A stretch of 64,000 bases of DNA from Verrucomicrobiota bacterium (GTDB taxonomy: Bacteria; Verrucomicrobiota; Verrucomicrobiia; Verrucomicrobiales; Verrucomicrobiaceae): positions 217,322-281,321 of the forward strand of contig JANYCZ010000011.1 of assembly GCA_025360015.1 (NCBI GenBank). The letters run 5' to 3'. The notes beneath the pieces were generated by a model that worked only from the letters and a program-made list of their open reading frames with translations, was not told the origin of the DNA and did no database searches. A program made the translations under genes and the position numbers. Shown here piece by piece: positions 1 through 8,845 of the stretch (its first letter is position 1; each line of letters opens with the position of its first letter).

Positions 1-402
1 GCCGGGCAGCATGGCATTGCCTGCAATGGCGATGACGCCCGGCTGGCCGCCGAAATGATGGGCGATCTCTGCGCACTGCGCCTGAGTGGAGGTGTCACAC
101 CACAGCTTGGCGGCCCGCACCGGCTTGTCGTCCGCACCGAGCGGGACCAGGCCGTGCTGCTGGCCGCTGACGCCAATGCCGGCGATCTTTGCCTTGTCCT
201 TGCCGATCTGCTCCAGGCACTGCTGCACGGAGGCGTCCACTGCATCCAGCCATGACTGCGGGTCCTGTTCGAGATGGCCGGGCGGAAGGCCGTCGATCAA
301 ATCATATGAGCTGTGGCCGGTGGCGACGATTTTGCCTGAGTCGAGGTCGAGGACGATGGCCTTGGTGCTCTGAGTGCCGCTGTCGATGCCGAGGAAATAC
401 AT
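1..402 (-). CDS. xylB: Xylulokinase, N-terminal part (runs off the window)
   Basis: The first 134 codons of an FGGY-family sugar kinase read leftward from an ATG at 402-400 and stay open to base 1, so the gene is cut by the window edge. The N-terminus has the FGGY phosphate-binding pattern (GIDSGTQSTKA), and further in SGQQHGLVPL and AKLWCDT, which are typical of xylulokinase rather than glycerol or gluconate kinases. The enzyme phosphorylates D-xylulose with ATP in the cytoplasm. A xylose isomerase gene lies about 13 kb away at 13743, so both steps of the isomerase route are present but not in one operon. The C-terminal half, with the second actin-like lobe, is outside the window. Confidence 0.88.
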   Translation of the reverse strand, partial: MYFLGIDSGTQSTKAIVLDLDSGKIVATGHSSYDLIDGLPPGHLEQDPQSWLDAVDASVQQCLEQIGKDKAKIAGIGVSGQQHGLVPLGADDKPVRAAKLWCDTSTQAQCAEIAHHFGGQPGVIAIAGNAMLPG

Positions 403-454
403 GGAGGAAAAAAAGGGTTGGGGTCGGCGAAAGGTTTACGGTGGGAAGCGGGGA

Positions 455-486
455 AAGGTCAAGAGGTCAAGAGGTCAAGCTGTCAA
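455..486. repeat. Short 8-bp tandem repeat
   Basis: Between xylB and the membrane-protein gene the 8-bp unit AAGAGGTC is repeated about three times, then degenerates. It overlaps the last codons of the gene ending at 483. No function is evident; slippage is the likely origin. Confidence 0.5.
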
Positions 487-932
487 GAATCGGCCAGCAA
501 CCTGGCTTTCGACTGCGCATAGAGCTGCAACACGGAATCTTTGGTGAGGACAATGAGGGTGAAGATGCCAAGCAGGGTGCCGAAGGGCATGTACAGGCAG
601 TTCAGACCGGCGATGATGATGGAGAAGGTGCGGTTCACGCGGCGGTGGATGAAACGCCCGGAGATCAGGGTGAGAATACCGGACGCCACGATCATGACGC
701 CGAAGAAGAGATAAAACCACTGGAAGGCGTGGAAGAACTCCGCCGGATCAAAAGGCGGGGGCGATTTCGCCTTGTCCCACATCTGCGGATTGCCGAAGGC
801 CATGCGCATGATAGAGTAATGCAGTCCCAAAAAAGCGAGGCCGAAGATCGAAAGACCGGCGACGACATAGTGACAGATGGCGAGCGTGCGCAGATGCTCG
901 GCTTCCTTGCAGGGAATGGGTGGTGGTTGCAT
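483..932 (-). CDS. Small multi-pass membrane protein, function unknown
   Basis: 149 residues with about four hydrophobic segments: roughly residues 18-42, 70-92 and two packed between 98 and 130. The segment MRMAFGNPQMWDKAKSPPPF forms a polar loop after the first. No catalytic or family motif is recognised. It starts 45 bases after the end of the ABC1/UbiB-family kinase gene on the same strand and is followed by xylB, so it may be co-transcribed with the kinase. The start at 932 gives MQPPPIPCKEAE, a plausible cytoplasmic N-terminus. It resembles small DUF-type inner-membrane proteins; nothing supports a more specific role. Confidence 0.7.
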   Translation of the reverse strand: MQPPPIPCKEAEHLRTLAICHYVVAGLSIFGLAFLGLHYSIMRMAFGNPQMWDKAKSPPPFDPAEFFHAFQWFYLFFGVMIVASGILTLISGRFIHRRVNRTFSIIIAGLNCLYMPFGTLLGIFTLIVLTKDSVLQLYAQSKARLLADS

Positions 933-977
933 GACGGTTTGGCGTGAGTCTCTGAAAGATTCACTGGCACTGCAATC

Positions 978-2645
978 TCAATCCTTCGACTGAATGTTCC
1001 CTGATTTGCGGATGGCGCGGAGGAGACGCCAGCCGAGGAAGAAGGACAGCACATAGCCCAGCGCGCCGAAGACAGACACGCCGTAAAGCAGTGGTGTGGC
1101 TTCACGGCTCCACAGCTCGCTGGAGCCGAGGAAGAGGGCGGCGGTGAGGATGCCGAGGACGAGACGATTGATGATGGGATCCAGATGACGGTGGTCGAGA
1201 TGCACCGTGAAGGAGCCTTCGCGAAAGCGGGCCAGCAGTTCGGTGAGATCACGTGGCAGCGCGGTCAGCAGGCGGTCCCACACGCGGAAGGTGCGGCGGG
1301 CGCGTTTGGCGAGGCGGCCCGGTGAGAAGCGGCGCAGAATGAGGCGCTTGCAATAAGGCTGCATGAGCCCGGCCAGGCTCACGTCCGGACTGAGACGCCG
1401 CGAGGTCCCTTCCAGCACGATGAGGGTCTTCAGCAGCATCGCGAGGGAGGGGGGCAGCACGATGTGGTGACTGCGGATGATTTCGACCAGACTGCTCAAG
1501 GCTGAGCCGACGTGGATGTCGCTGAGCGGATGGCCGGTGTAGTCCGCCATGAATTCCTGGAGGTCTGCGCGCAGCTTTTCACGTGAGCAATCAGGCGGCA
1601 CGGAGCCGAGGCGCAGGACCTGCTCGGCCACGAGTTCGGAGTCGTGTTCCACGATGCCCAGGAGTAACGCTTCGACTTCATCCCGCACATCATCTTCGAT
1701 GCGTCCGACCATGCCGCAGTCGATGACGCCCACGATGTTGCCGGGCAGCAGGAGGAGATTTCCGGGATGGGGATCGGCGTGGTAGAAGCCATCGCGGAAG
1801 ACCATTTCGAGATACATGTTGGCACCGCGTTTGGCGAACTCGCCGAGATCCTCGCCGGACTGCTTCAGCATCTCGATGTCCGCGCCGATGATGCCGTCCA
1901 GATGCTCCATGGTGACGACCTGATGCGAGCAGAGGGCGCTGAAGACTTCGGGAATGCAAACCGCCGGGTCATCCGCGAAATTGCGTGCAAACTCCTCCAA
2001 ATTCTGCCGCTCGTAGGTGAGGTCGAGTTCACGGAGCAGGGTGCGGCGGAACTGGCGCACGATGGCCAGAGGCTGGTAGGAGCGCAGGGCGGGGGAGTGC
2101 TTTTCGAGAAGTTCGGCGAGCGCCTGCACGATCTCCACATCGGTGGCGGCCTGTTCGGCCACGCCTGCGCGGCGTACCTTGACGACGACGCTTTGGCCGG
2201 TGTGAAGCTGCGCCGCATGGACCTGGGCCACGGAGGCGGCGGCGAGAGGGACGTCATCAAACGTGGCGAAGAGCTGCTCGATGGGCTGGCCGAGTTCTCT
2301 TTCAATCGTGGCACGGGCCACGGCGGAGGCATCTGGCGGAACGTTGGACTGGAGCTGGGAGAGTTCTTCCGTCAGATCCGGGCCGAGCAGGTCGGCGCGG
2401 GTGCTGAGCATCTGGCCGAGCTTGATGAAGGTGGTGCCCAGTTCCGTGAGCGCCATGCGCACGCGTGCAGCCTGAGTGACCCCAAGGGTGAGCGACTGAC
2501 CATCGGCGCTTTTAAGGCGGTCCTGCAGCCAGGAGTATTTGAAGCCGCCAAACAGGTCTGCCAGACCATACTTGCCAAGCACGGCGGCGATTTCCGCGAT
2601 GCGTTTGGCATAGCGTTCGAGACGGGCCAGAGCGTCGATCTTCAT
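978..2645 (-). CDS. ABC1/AarF (UbiB) family atypical kinase
   Basis: 555 residues. Hallmarks of the ABC1/UbiB atypical kinase family are visible: the KxGQ motif in FIKLGQMLSTRADLL, an alanine-rich nucleotide loop (LAAASVAQVHAA), an ion-pair lysine in VVVKVRRAG, the catalytic block FYHADPHPGNLLL and the metal-binding VIDCGMVG. Two C-terminal hydrophobic segments (about residues 490-540) would anchor it in the inner membrane. Members support quinone biosynthesis or lipid homeostasis by ATP-dependent extraction of lipid intermediates. The frame stays open to 2786, but the ATG at 2645 (MKIDALARLERYAKRI) fits the family and leaves a 92-base divergent spacer to the FMN reductase gene. Whether it is a true UbiB cannot be told from sequence alone. 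Confidence 0.85.
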   Translation of the reverse strand: MKIDALARLERYAKRIAEIAAVLGKYGLADLFGGFKYSWLQDRLKSADGQSLTLGVTQAARVRMALTELGTTFIKLGQMLSTRADLLGPDLTEELSQLQSNVPPDASAVARATIERELGQPIEQLFATFDDVPLAAASVAQVHAAQLHTGQSVVVKVRRAGVAEQAATDVEIVQALAELLEKHSPALRSYQPLAIVRQFRRTLLRELDLTYERQNLEEFARNFADDPAVCIPEVFSALCSHQVVTMEHLDGIIGADIEMLKQSGEDLGEFAKRGANMYLEMVFRDGFYHADPHPGNLLLLPGNIVGVIDCGMVGRIEDDVRDEVEALLLGIVEHDSELVAEQVLRLGSVPPDCSREKLRADLQEFMADYTGHPLSDIHVGSALSSLVEIIRSHHIVLPPSLAMLLKTLIVLEGTSRRLSPDVSLAGLMQPYCKRLILRRFSPGRLAKRARRTFRVWDRLLTALPRDLTELLARFREGSFTVHLDHRHLDPIINRLVLGILTAALFLGSSELWSREATPLLYGVSVFGALGYVLSFFLGWRLLRAIRKSGNIQSKD

Positions 2646-2737
2646 TCTGGCGCAACCTTCCACGGAAATGAGGTGTCTGACAATGCGGAAAGAGCAGTCT
2701 CGGCTGGCGGTTTCGTTGCACGCTTGTATGCATCGGC

Positions 2738-3319
2738 ATGAGCACCCCAAAAATCCTTGCCTTTGCCGGCAGCACCCGCAGCGCATCTTATAACAAGCAA
2801 CTGGTGCGTTTTGCTGCTGATGTCGCGCGTGCCGCCGGAGCAGAGGTCACACTGGTGGATCTGCGTGATTATCCGCTGCCGTTGTTTGATGGTGATCTGG
2901 AAGACGAGAAGGGGCTGCCTGAGAATGCCAAAAAGCTGAAGACGATGTTTCGTGAGCATGATGCTCTTCTCATCGCTTCACCCGAATACAACAGCTCCAT
3001 CACTGCAGTGCTGAAGAACACCCTCGACTGGGTGTCCCGCACGGAGACCGATGACGAACCCGCGCTGGTGGCCTACCAGGGTAAAACGGCGGCTTTGATC
3101 AGTGCCTCTCCCGGTGCACTTGGCGGGCTGCGGGGGCTGGTGCATCTGCGCGCAATTCTGGGCAACATCGGTGTCATTGTTTTGCCAGACCAGGTGGCGG
3201 TTTCCAAGGCCCATGAAGTCTTCGATGACAAGGGCGGTCTCAAGGATGAACGCACGGCCAAGCAGGTGACGCGGGTGGCGGAGGGACTCGTCGGGTTTTT
3301 GAAAAAGCACGTGGCTTGA
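2738..3319 (+). CDS. NAD(P)H-dependent FMN reductase
   Basis: 193 residues, the usual length for the flavodoxin-like FMN_red family (chromate reductase, azoreductase and SsuE-like proteins). The N-terminal phosphate-binding loop GSTRSASYNKQLVR and the flavin-contact motif SPEYNSSITAVLKNTLDW are both intact. It is a soluble enzyme expected to bind FMN and reduce quinones, azo dyes or metal oxyanions with NAD(P)H; the true substrate is unknown. It is transcribed divergently from the ABC1-family kinase and ends 10 bases before the convergent beta-barrel gene. The ATG at 2738 directly precedes the conserved beta strand KILAFAGS, so the start is secure. Confidence 0.85.
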   Translation: MSTPKILAFAGSTRSASYNKQLVRFAADVARAAGAEVTLVDLRDYPLPLFDGDLEDEKGLPENAKKLKTMFREHDALLIASPEYNSSITAVLKNTLDWVSRTETDDEPALVAYQGKTAALISASPGALGGLRGLVHLRAILGNIGVIVLPDQVAVSKAHEVFDDKGGLKDERTAKQVTRVAEGLVGFLKKHVA

Positions 3320-3329
3320 TGCCCCGGGG

Positions 3330-4271
3330 CTACCAGTCAAAGAACAGCCGCGCAAACACGGTGGCGGAGAAAACTTTGTAGCTGGAGTCATCCTGGGTGG
3401 AAGCGGATTTTGTGTAGCTGCCGATCACGTCAAAGGCGAGGTGTTTGAGCGGCTGCCAGGTGGCAGTCATGGCGGGGGTCCAGATTTTGTCGGTGCGGAT
3501 GACATGGATGAACTGCTCGATGGAGTACTGCACGGAGGGAGTGATGGAGAGCCCTTTGAAAGGGGTGAACGTCACGCCGAGGTTGAAGTTGTGCTTGTGC
3601 TTGTCCGGCACGAAATCCGTGGGGCTGCCTGCGGTTTGATAAAAGTACTCGTAGCTCCAGACGGGATTCACCCATGGCCTGAGGAGCCAGGTGAACTCCG
3701 TCGCCGCCCGATACGTGTAGGTGTCCAGCGTGCGTGCGCCGGTGGCGCGGTCAAACAGGCGTGTGAAGGACCAGCTCAAAGGGAGATTCACGTCCAGCTT
3801 CTTGTTTAAGTAGATGCGGTCATAGCTGAGCATCTGGGTGAAGGTGCTGGAAGTGAAGTCCTGAGAAGCATTGGCAGCCCTGCCATAGTAGAACCAGGAT
3901 TCATCAAAGGCGTTGGACAGCGTCCAGTGTTCATTGAAGTCCGCGTCCAGGGAGATGCCGGCGTACTGGGCGTACTGCGTGTCCGACTGCGCATCCTCCT
4001 GCGTGTTGAAGACGTTGTTGGTGACCGAGAACATGGAACTCGTGCGGAACTGCATGGAGAGCACGTCGCTGAGTTTTTCCAACCAGCTCTTGCGAGCGGC
4101 TGAGGCGATGGACTCATCGTTGTCCTGATCGCTGCTGGCGCGTTGAAAGTGAATTCTGGGCAGGAGACGGAGACGGGACTGGATGATGTTGGAACGTTTC
4201 GTCTTGGGGGCTGCTGCTGCACTGTTTGCCAGAACGAGCAGCGTCAGAAGCATGAAAGCGTGTGAGCGCAT
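3330..4271 (-). CDS. Predicted outer-membrane beta-barrel protein
   Basis: 313 residues with a clear Sec signal peptide (MRSHAFMLLTLLVLANSAAAA). After a short charged linker the chain is made of alternating, aromatic-rich strands with Tyr/Trp/Phe at strand ends, and it terminates in FARLFFDW; a terminal aromatic residue is the usual signal for outer-membrane barrel assembly. No named family is recognised; it resembles the loosely defined outer-membrane beta-barrel proteins that follow other genes in Verrucomicrobiota. It lies 57 bases downstream of the first FHA coiled-coil gene on the same strand and could be co-transcribed with it. Confidence 0.75.
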   Translation of the reverse strand: MRSHAFMLLTLLVLANSAAAAPKTKRSNIIQSRLRLLPRIHFQRASSDQDNDESIASAARKSWLEKLSDVLSMQFRTSSMFSVTNNVFNTQEDAQSDTQYAQYAGISLDADFNEHWTLSNAFDESWFYYGRAANASQDFTSSTFTQMLSYDRIYLNKKLDVNLPLSWSFTRLFDRATGARTLDTYTYRAATEFTWLLRPWVNPVWSYEYFYQTAGSPTDFVPDKHKHNFNLGVTFTPFKGLSITPSVQYSIEQFIHVIRTDKIWTPAMTATWQPLKHLAFDVIGSYTKSASTQDDSSYKVFSATVFARLFFDW

Positions 4272-4328
4272 CCTTCAAAAATCAGCCGACATGGGCTCGG
4301 ATGAGGGGTGTATGCCGCATGGCGGTGT

Positions 4329-6200
4329 TTACTTGGTTTTTTTCGTCCCGGGGCCGCGGGTGCGCTCGGATTTGATCTGGATGGGAGCGAGCTTGATGGT
4401 TTCGACCTGAACAATCACGGGGGGCGGGAAGGCGGAGTCGTCCTGTGTGGCTTCGCTGTCCGGGAGGGAATGTGCATCACGCAAGGAGGCGATCTTGGAC
4501 TCCAGTTCGGCGAGTTCGCGGCGGGCGGCCTCGATCTGGGCGGTCACTTCGCCATGCTGTGCGTTGGGTGCCTGTTCCGGCGTGCCGGAAGGTTTTGGAG
4601 CTTCTTCCGGAGCGGCCTGGCGTCTGGGCGCGGCCATTTGTGAGTTGTTCTGGGTGCCGCCGGCCTGTGCGTCACGGTAGCGCTGCTCGACTGCGGCGAG
4701 GCGCTGTCTGGCATCGGCGAGCTGCTGCTTCGTGCCGATGAGTTCCTGGCTTTGCTGCTCCAGTTCGGCACGCAGGGCTTTGGCTTCGGCGATGCGTTTG
4801 GTTTCGGCGGCAAGCTCGGCACTGCGTGAGGCAATGTTTTTGTCACAGGCGGCGAGTTCAGCGGTGCGTGCGGCCAGGTCTTTCTCTCTCGCGGCGAGGT
4901 CTGCCTGCATGCGCTGCAGCGCGCCTTCGGCGGCAGCGCCTTTTTGCTCCAACGTCATGAGGAGCGATTCGAGATCTTTGACAGCGGCTTCATCGCGCTG
5001 GTGTTTTGCACCGAGTGCTGTTGTGGAGGAGTTGAGAGTGGAGTGTTTGGCCTCCTCCTCAGCGATGCGTTTCTCGTGCTCGATGATCTGCTGGCGCAGG
5101 GAGTTTAACAAGGCCTCGTCCTGCTCGCACTCATCGCGCACCTGATTGAGGTGGGCGGCGGCCGCGTCTTTTTGCGCGACGAGATCTTGGATCTCCTGCC
5201 GGGCTTCGGCCGCAGTGGCGGTGAGACGCTGGACCTCGGTGGACTTTTCGTAATGCTGGGCATTGAGGCGTTCGAGGGCGGCCGTCTTGTCGTCGTGCTG
5301 GATGGCAAGGGCGCTGATGGTTTCGAGCCACTCGCGGTGGGCGGATTCAGCCTGCTGCACGGCTGCTTGAGTGGGAGCGAGCTTTTCCTCCTCGGCACGC
5401 AGGGATTCCACGCGGGCAAAATGCAGGGCGCGTTCTTTTTCAGCGCGCTGCTGCCAGTCGCGCAGTTCTTTTTCAGCGGTGGCGACCTCGGTCTTGAGCC
5501 GTGATTTTTCCGCTTCCAGTTTTGCGATAGCTTCTTCCTGTCTGGCAATGGCTTCCTGGTGAGCGGTGTCGGGAGGCGGCGATGAGGCTGATGGGGCCGA
5601 TGATGTTTCTAAGAGGGCCAAATGCAGGGCGCGCTCCTTTTCAGCACGCTGCTGCCATTCATGCAGCTCTTTTTCAGATGCAGCGATCTCGGCCTTGAGT
5701 CGTGATTTTTGCGCTTCCAGTTTTGCCAAGGCTTCTTCCTGTCTGGTGATGGCTTCCAGATGGGCGGTGTCGGGAGGCAGTGGCTCCGCAGGAGCAGTGG
5801 GGGTTTCTGGGATCGACGTGGCTGCTGGGGGGGCAGGTGGAGGGGATGGCGGCGCAGTCTCAGCCTCCACGGGAAGAGGCGCGGATGCAGTCTCCTCCTT
5901 GGCGTTGGCGGCGTCTTCGAGATCCAGGATGCCCACGAGCGGGCCAAAGGCGATGGTGTCGCCATGGAGCAGGGTGCAGCTGAGCTGGCTTTCGCCATTG
6001 ACGAAAGTGCCTGCGGTGGATTTCAGATCAAAGACTTGCAGGCTGCCATCGGCGTTTTGCACGATTTCAGCATGGTGTGAGGAGATGCGCTCGTCATCGA
6101 CCACAATGTCATTGTCCTCGCCACGTCCGATGGTGATGTGTTCCTTGAGGGGAACCACCACTTCTTGTCCGTCTTCGAGAACGAAAGTGAGTTTGGCCAT
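4329..6200 (-). CDS. FHA-domain protein with long coiled coil (paralogue 1)
   Basis: 623 residues. Residues 1-95 form a forkhead-associated domain with the phosphothreonine-binding residues in place: G25-R26-G27, S40xxH43 and N68-G69. A Pro/Ala-rich linker (about 105-143) leads into a coiled coil of Glu/Ala/Lys/Gln heptads to about residue 500, then a Pro-rich C-terminus. There is no signal peptide or membrane segment, so it is cytoplasmic. Residues 144-197 and 211-264 are an internal duplication also visible in the DNA (5409-5570 and 5610-5771). The gene lies 99 bases after a longer paralogue at 6300 and just before a beta-barrel gene. It probably recognises a phosphothreonine partner and acts as a scaffold; the partner is unknown. 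Confidence 0.85.
   Translation of the reverse strand: MAKLTFVLEDGQEVVVPLKEHITIGRGEDNDIVVDDERISSHHAEIVQNADGSLQVFDLKSTAGTFVNGESQLSCTLLHGDTIAFGPLVGILDLEDAANAKEETASAPLPVEAETAPPSPPPAPPAATSIPETPTAPAEPLPPDTAHLEAITRQEEALAKLEAQKSRLKAEIAASEKELHEWQQRAEKERALHLALLETSSAPSASSPPPDTAHQEAIARQEEAIAKLEAEKSRLKTEVATAEKELRDWQQRAEKERALHFARVESLRAEEEKLAPTQAAVQQAESAHREWLETISALAIQHDDKTAALERLNAQHYEKSTEVQRLTATAAEARQEIQDLVAQKDAAAAHLNQVRDECEQDEALLNSLRQQIIEHEKRIAEEEAKHSTLNSSTTALGAKHQRDEAAVKDLESLLMTLEQKGAAAEGALQRMQADLAAREKDLAARTAELAACDKNIASRSAELAAETKRIAEAKALRAELEQQSQELIGTKQQLADARQRLAAVEQRYRDAQAGGTQNNSQMAAPRRQAAPEEAPKPSGTPEQAPNAQHGEVTAQIEAARRELAELESKIASLRDAHSLPDSEATQDDSAFPPPVIVQVETIKLAPIQIKSERTRGPGTKKTK
5409..5771 (-). repeat. 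Internal direct duplication inside the FHA coiled-coil gene
   Basis: Two copies of about 162 bp (5409-5570 and 5610-5771) encode the related coiled-coil blocks that begin DTAHLEAI and DTAHQEAI and both contain DWQQRAEKERALH or EWQQRAEKERALH. The neighbouring paralogue at 6300 has only one version of this block, so the duplication arose after the two genes separated. Confidence 0.75.
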
Positions 6201-6299
6201 TGAGAGATTTTACGTTTAACCGGCGCAGCAAAGTCGATGAAATGCGCGGAATCAATCAGGCATTTGAATCTGCCCTCAAATGAATGCAGGAAGAGTGCC

Positions 6300-8765
6300 T
6301 CAATCCGCTGTTTTTTTAGCCAGACGGTCAATGGTGGCCTCAAAATTTTTGAGTTCGGTATGGGCTAGATCGGCCTGCTGGCGGAGATCGCTGCGCTGGC
6401 GCTCCGCCTCGGTGACGGCGGTGCGTAGTTCAGCAAGCTTGTGCTCCAGCTCGCCGAGCCGTTCACGCCGCTTTTCCTCCTCAGCCTGAGAGAGTTCGAT
6501 GCTGTGAAGCAAGGAGTGATGACGCTCCTGCTCCTGCCGGATTTTAGTCTCAAGATGGCGGCTCTGCTCGCGCATGATGGCATCAGCGGCGGCATTGTTT
6601 CGGTGGGGGGAGTCATGACGCGTGCGCTCCAGGCGCAGCTGCTCGAGGCGTGACTCTTCGCGCTGGACGCTTTCACGCAGGTGGCCGAGGCGTGAGCGGA
6701 GGGTGGTTTCCTGCGCGGTGCCAGCAGCCGCCTGCGAGCCACCGACGCGGGGGCCGCGTGCGGGCTCAGCTCTTCCATTGGCTATCTGGGAGAGGGTGCT
6801 GCTTTGAGATGCCGAGGGCACAGGCGCATGAGCCTGAGTGCGGGCGGTGGTGACGAGATCGAGGAGACCGGCTTTTTCCTTTTCGATCTCATGCCAGAGG
6901 TCACGCGCTTCGGCGGAATCCTGCGGCAGTGTGGCGAGGCGTGCATAGAGCTGGTCCATGGCCTCTTTCCAGTCACGCAACGGCTGGAGCCGGGACAGGA
7001 GATCCGCCAGATCAGTGCGGGCGGTTGCGAGGCTGGAGGTGAGCTGCTGCTGCCGTGAGGTGTGTTCTTTTTCCGCCTCGGCGACAAGCTGGCGGACTTC
7101 CTCGAAACGGGTGCGGTGAGTGCGCTCGGCAGTGCCAAGCTGCGTGAGCTCGGCGCGCAGGTCATTCTCGCGGGCATGCAGCACGTCGATGCGGCCCTTG
7201 GTGGCGCTTTCATCACCTGCGAGAGACTTGAGGGCGGCTTTTTGCTCCGTGATCTGGGCCTCAGTCGCGGCGATGGCGGATTTCGTTTCTGCAAGCTGCT
7301 GTGTGGCAGTGGCAAACTCGGACTTCACCGTGGTGAGCTTTTGACCGGTGTCGGCTAGTTCCTGGCACTCCCGGTCGAGTTCGGCGCGGCGCGACTCGAT
7401 TTCTTCCAGCCGCTGCGTTTCCGCGGAGAGTTCCGCATTGCGGCTGACGAGGTCCTTGGCGCGTGCAGCGAGTTCATCCTGAGTGTGCTGCAGGGATTCC
7501 TCCACAAATTGCCGTGCGGCGAGGGCCTCGGCGGTGGCTGTGGCGGTTTGCTGGTGAGAAGCCTGCAGGGTGGCGATGCGGGACTCGAGATCTTTGACAG
7601 CTGCTACGGAGTGCTGCTGATCGAGTCCAAGCGCGGTAATGGCGGCCGTGAGCGTGGCATGCTGCGCCTCGGCTTCGCGGCAACGCGTGCGGGCCTGCAC
7701 GAGTTTTTCCTCCGTGCCGGTGAGTTCATGGATGTGAGCCTCAAGCTGGACGCGTTGCTGGGAGAGCTGCTCGAGTTTCTTTTCCGCCGACTTCAACTGG
7801 TCTTCACGGACGTCGGCGACTTCTTTGCTGTGCTGGCTGCGTGTTTCGAGTTCGGCGACCTGCCGCCGCAGATCGTTGAGCGCTGCCTCATCATGCACGC
7901 ATTCGGCGCGGATCTGCTGAAGATGGGCCAGCGCCTGGTCCCTGTGCGTGGCAAGTCCTTCAAGCTCGAGCCTGGCAGCGGCTTCGTCACTGGTAAGGCG
8001 CTGCAAATCGGCGGCTTTCTGATCTTGCTGGGAAGAGAGACGCTGCACGGTGCTGGCTTGCTCCTCATGGCGGGTGGCTAGAGCCTCGATGGACTTGAGC
8101 CATTCCCCATGCGCTGCCGCGGCCTCCTGAACCGCCGTCTTGACGGGGCCGAGGCGTTCCTCCTCGGCGCGCAGGGCCTCCACGCGTGCAAGATGGGTGG
8201 CCTGCTCCGATGCTGACTTCTCCTGCCAGTCGCGCAGGTCTTTTTGCACGGCATCCCGTTCCTTCTGCAACTGGGCTTTTTCCGTCTCAAATCGGGTGAG
8301 CGTCTCTTGTTGTTCGGCCTCCTGCTGGGCCATGCGCTCTTCGTCAGCGAAATCTTTTCTGCCTCCCCGGTTTTTTTTGCGAGTGCCGATCTTGTCGGCT
8401 TTCACCGGGGTGCTGAGTGTCAAAGCCTGGGTGTCAGAGCCTGAAGGCATGCTGCCGTTGGCACCGTTGGTGGTGGTCTCTTCAAGGTCAAGGACGGCGG
8501 TGAGCGGTCCGAACGCCAGACTGTCGCCATGCAGGAGGGTTTGGCTGCGGATGCGCTCGCCATTGACGAAAGTACCGGCGGTGGAGTTGGAATCGAACAA
8601 CTGGATGCTGCCGTCCGCATTGCGCACCAACTCGGCGTGGCGTTTTGAGACACGGTCGTCATCGACGACGACGTCGTTGTCCTCTCCGCGTCCGACTGTG
8701 ATGTGCTCCGCCAAGGGGACCACGATTTCCTGGCCGTCTTCGAGAACAAAAGTGAGTTTGGCCAT
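6300..8765 (-). CDS. FHA-domain protein with long coiled coil (paralogue 2)
   Basis: 821 residues and the larger of two tandem paralogues. The first 95 residues are an FHA domain nearly identical in layout to that of the gene at 4329 (G25-R26-G27, S40xxH43, N68-G69). After a short basic patch (GTRKKNRGGRK) almost everything else is heptad-rich coiled coil, broken by a Ser/Gly-rich hinge near residue 650. There is no signal peptide or membrane anchor. Proteins of this build act as phosphothreonine-dependent scaffolds or fibrous cytoskeletal elements; which applies here is unknown. It is the first gene of a minus-strand run (FHA 2, FHA 1, beta barrel) and is divergent from the AlkA-like gene. 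Confidence 0.85.
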   Translation of the reverse strand: MAKLTFVLEDGQEIVVPLAEHITVGRGEDNDVVVDDDRVSKRHAELVRNADGSIQLFDSNSTAGTFVNGERIRSQTLLHGDSLAFGPLTAVLDLEETTTNGANGSMPSGSDTQALTLSTPVKADKIGTRKKNRGGRKDFADEERMAQQEAEQQETLTRFETEKAQLQKERDAVQKDLRDWQEKSASEQATHLARVEALRAEEERLGPVKTAVQEAAAAHGEWLKSIEALATRHEEQASTVQRLSSQQDQKAADLQRLTSDEAAARLELEGLATHRDQALAHLQQIRAECVHDEAALNDLRRQVAELETRSQHSKEVADVREDQLKSAEKKLEQLSQQRVQLEAHIHELTGTEEKLVQARTRCREAEAQHATLTAAITALGLDQQHSVAAVKDLESRIATLQASHQQTATATAEALAARQFVEESLQHTQDELAARAKDLVSRNAELSAETQRLEEIESRRAELDRECQELADTGQKLTTVKSEFATATQQLAETKSAIAATEAQITEQKAALKSLAGDESATKGRIDVLHARENDLRAELTQLGTAERTHRTRFEEVRQLVAEAEKEHTSRQQQLTSSLATARTDLADLLSRLQPLRDWKEAMDQLYARLATLPQDSAEARDLWHEIEKEKAGLLDLVTTARTQAHAPVPSASQSSTLSQIANGRAEPARGPRVGGSQAAAGTAQETTLRSRLGHLRESVQREESRLEQLRLERTRHDSPHRNNAAADAIMREQSRHLETKIRQEQERHHSLLHSIELSQAEEEKRRERLGELEHKLAELRTAVTEAERQRSDLRQQADLAHTELKNFEATIDRLAKKTAD

Positions 8766-8845
8766 GGCTGCTGGTGAGATCGAGACTGCGGGAAATGGGA
8801 ATCAAACCCGATTTTGAGCGGTGAATCAATCTTGCATTTGTTTCG

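Noticed and set aside
455..486. Tandem repeats as a possible CRISPR start
   Set aside because: Units of 8 bp without spacers; no cas genes anywhere in the window.
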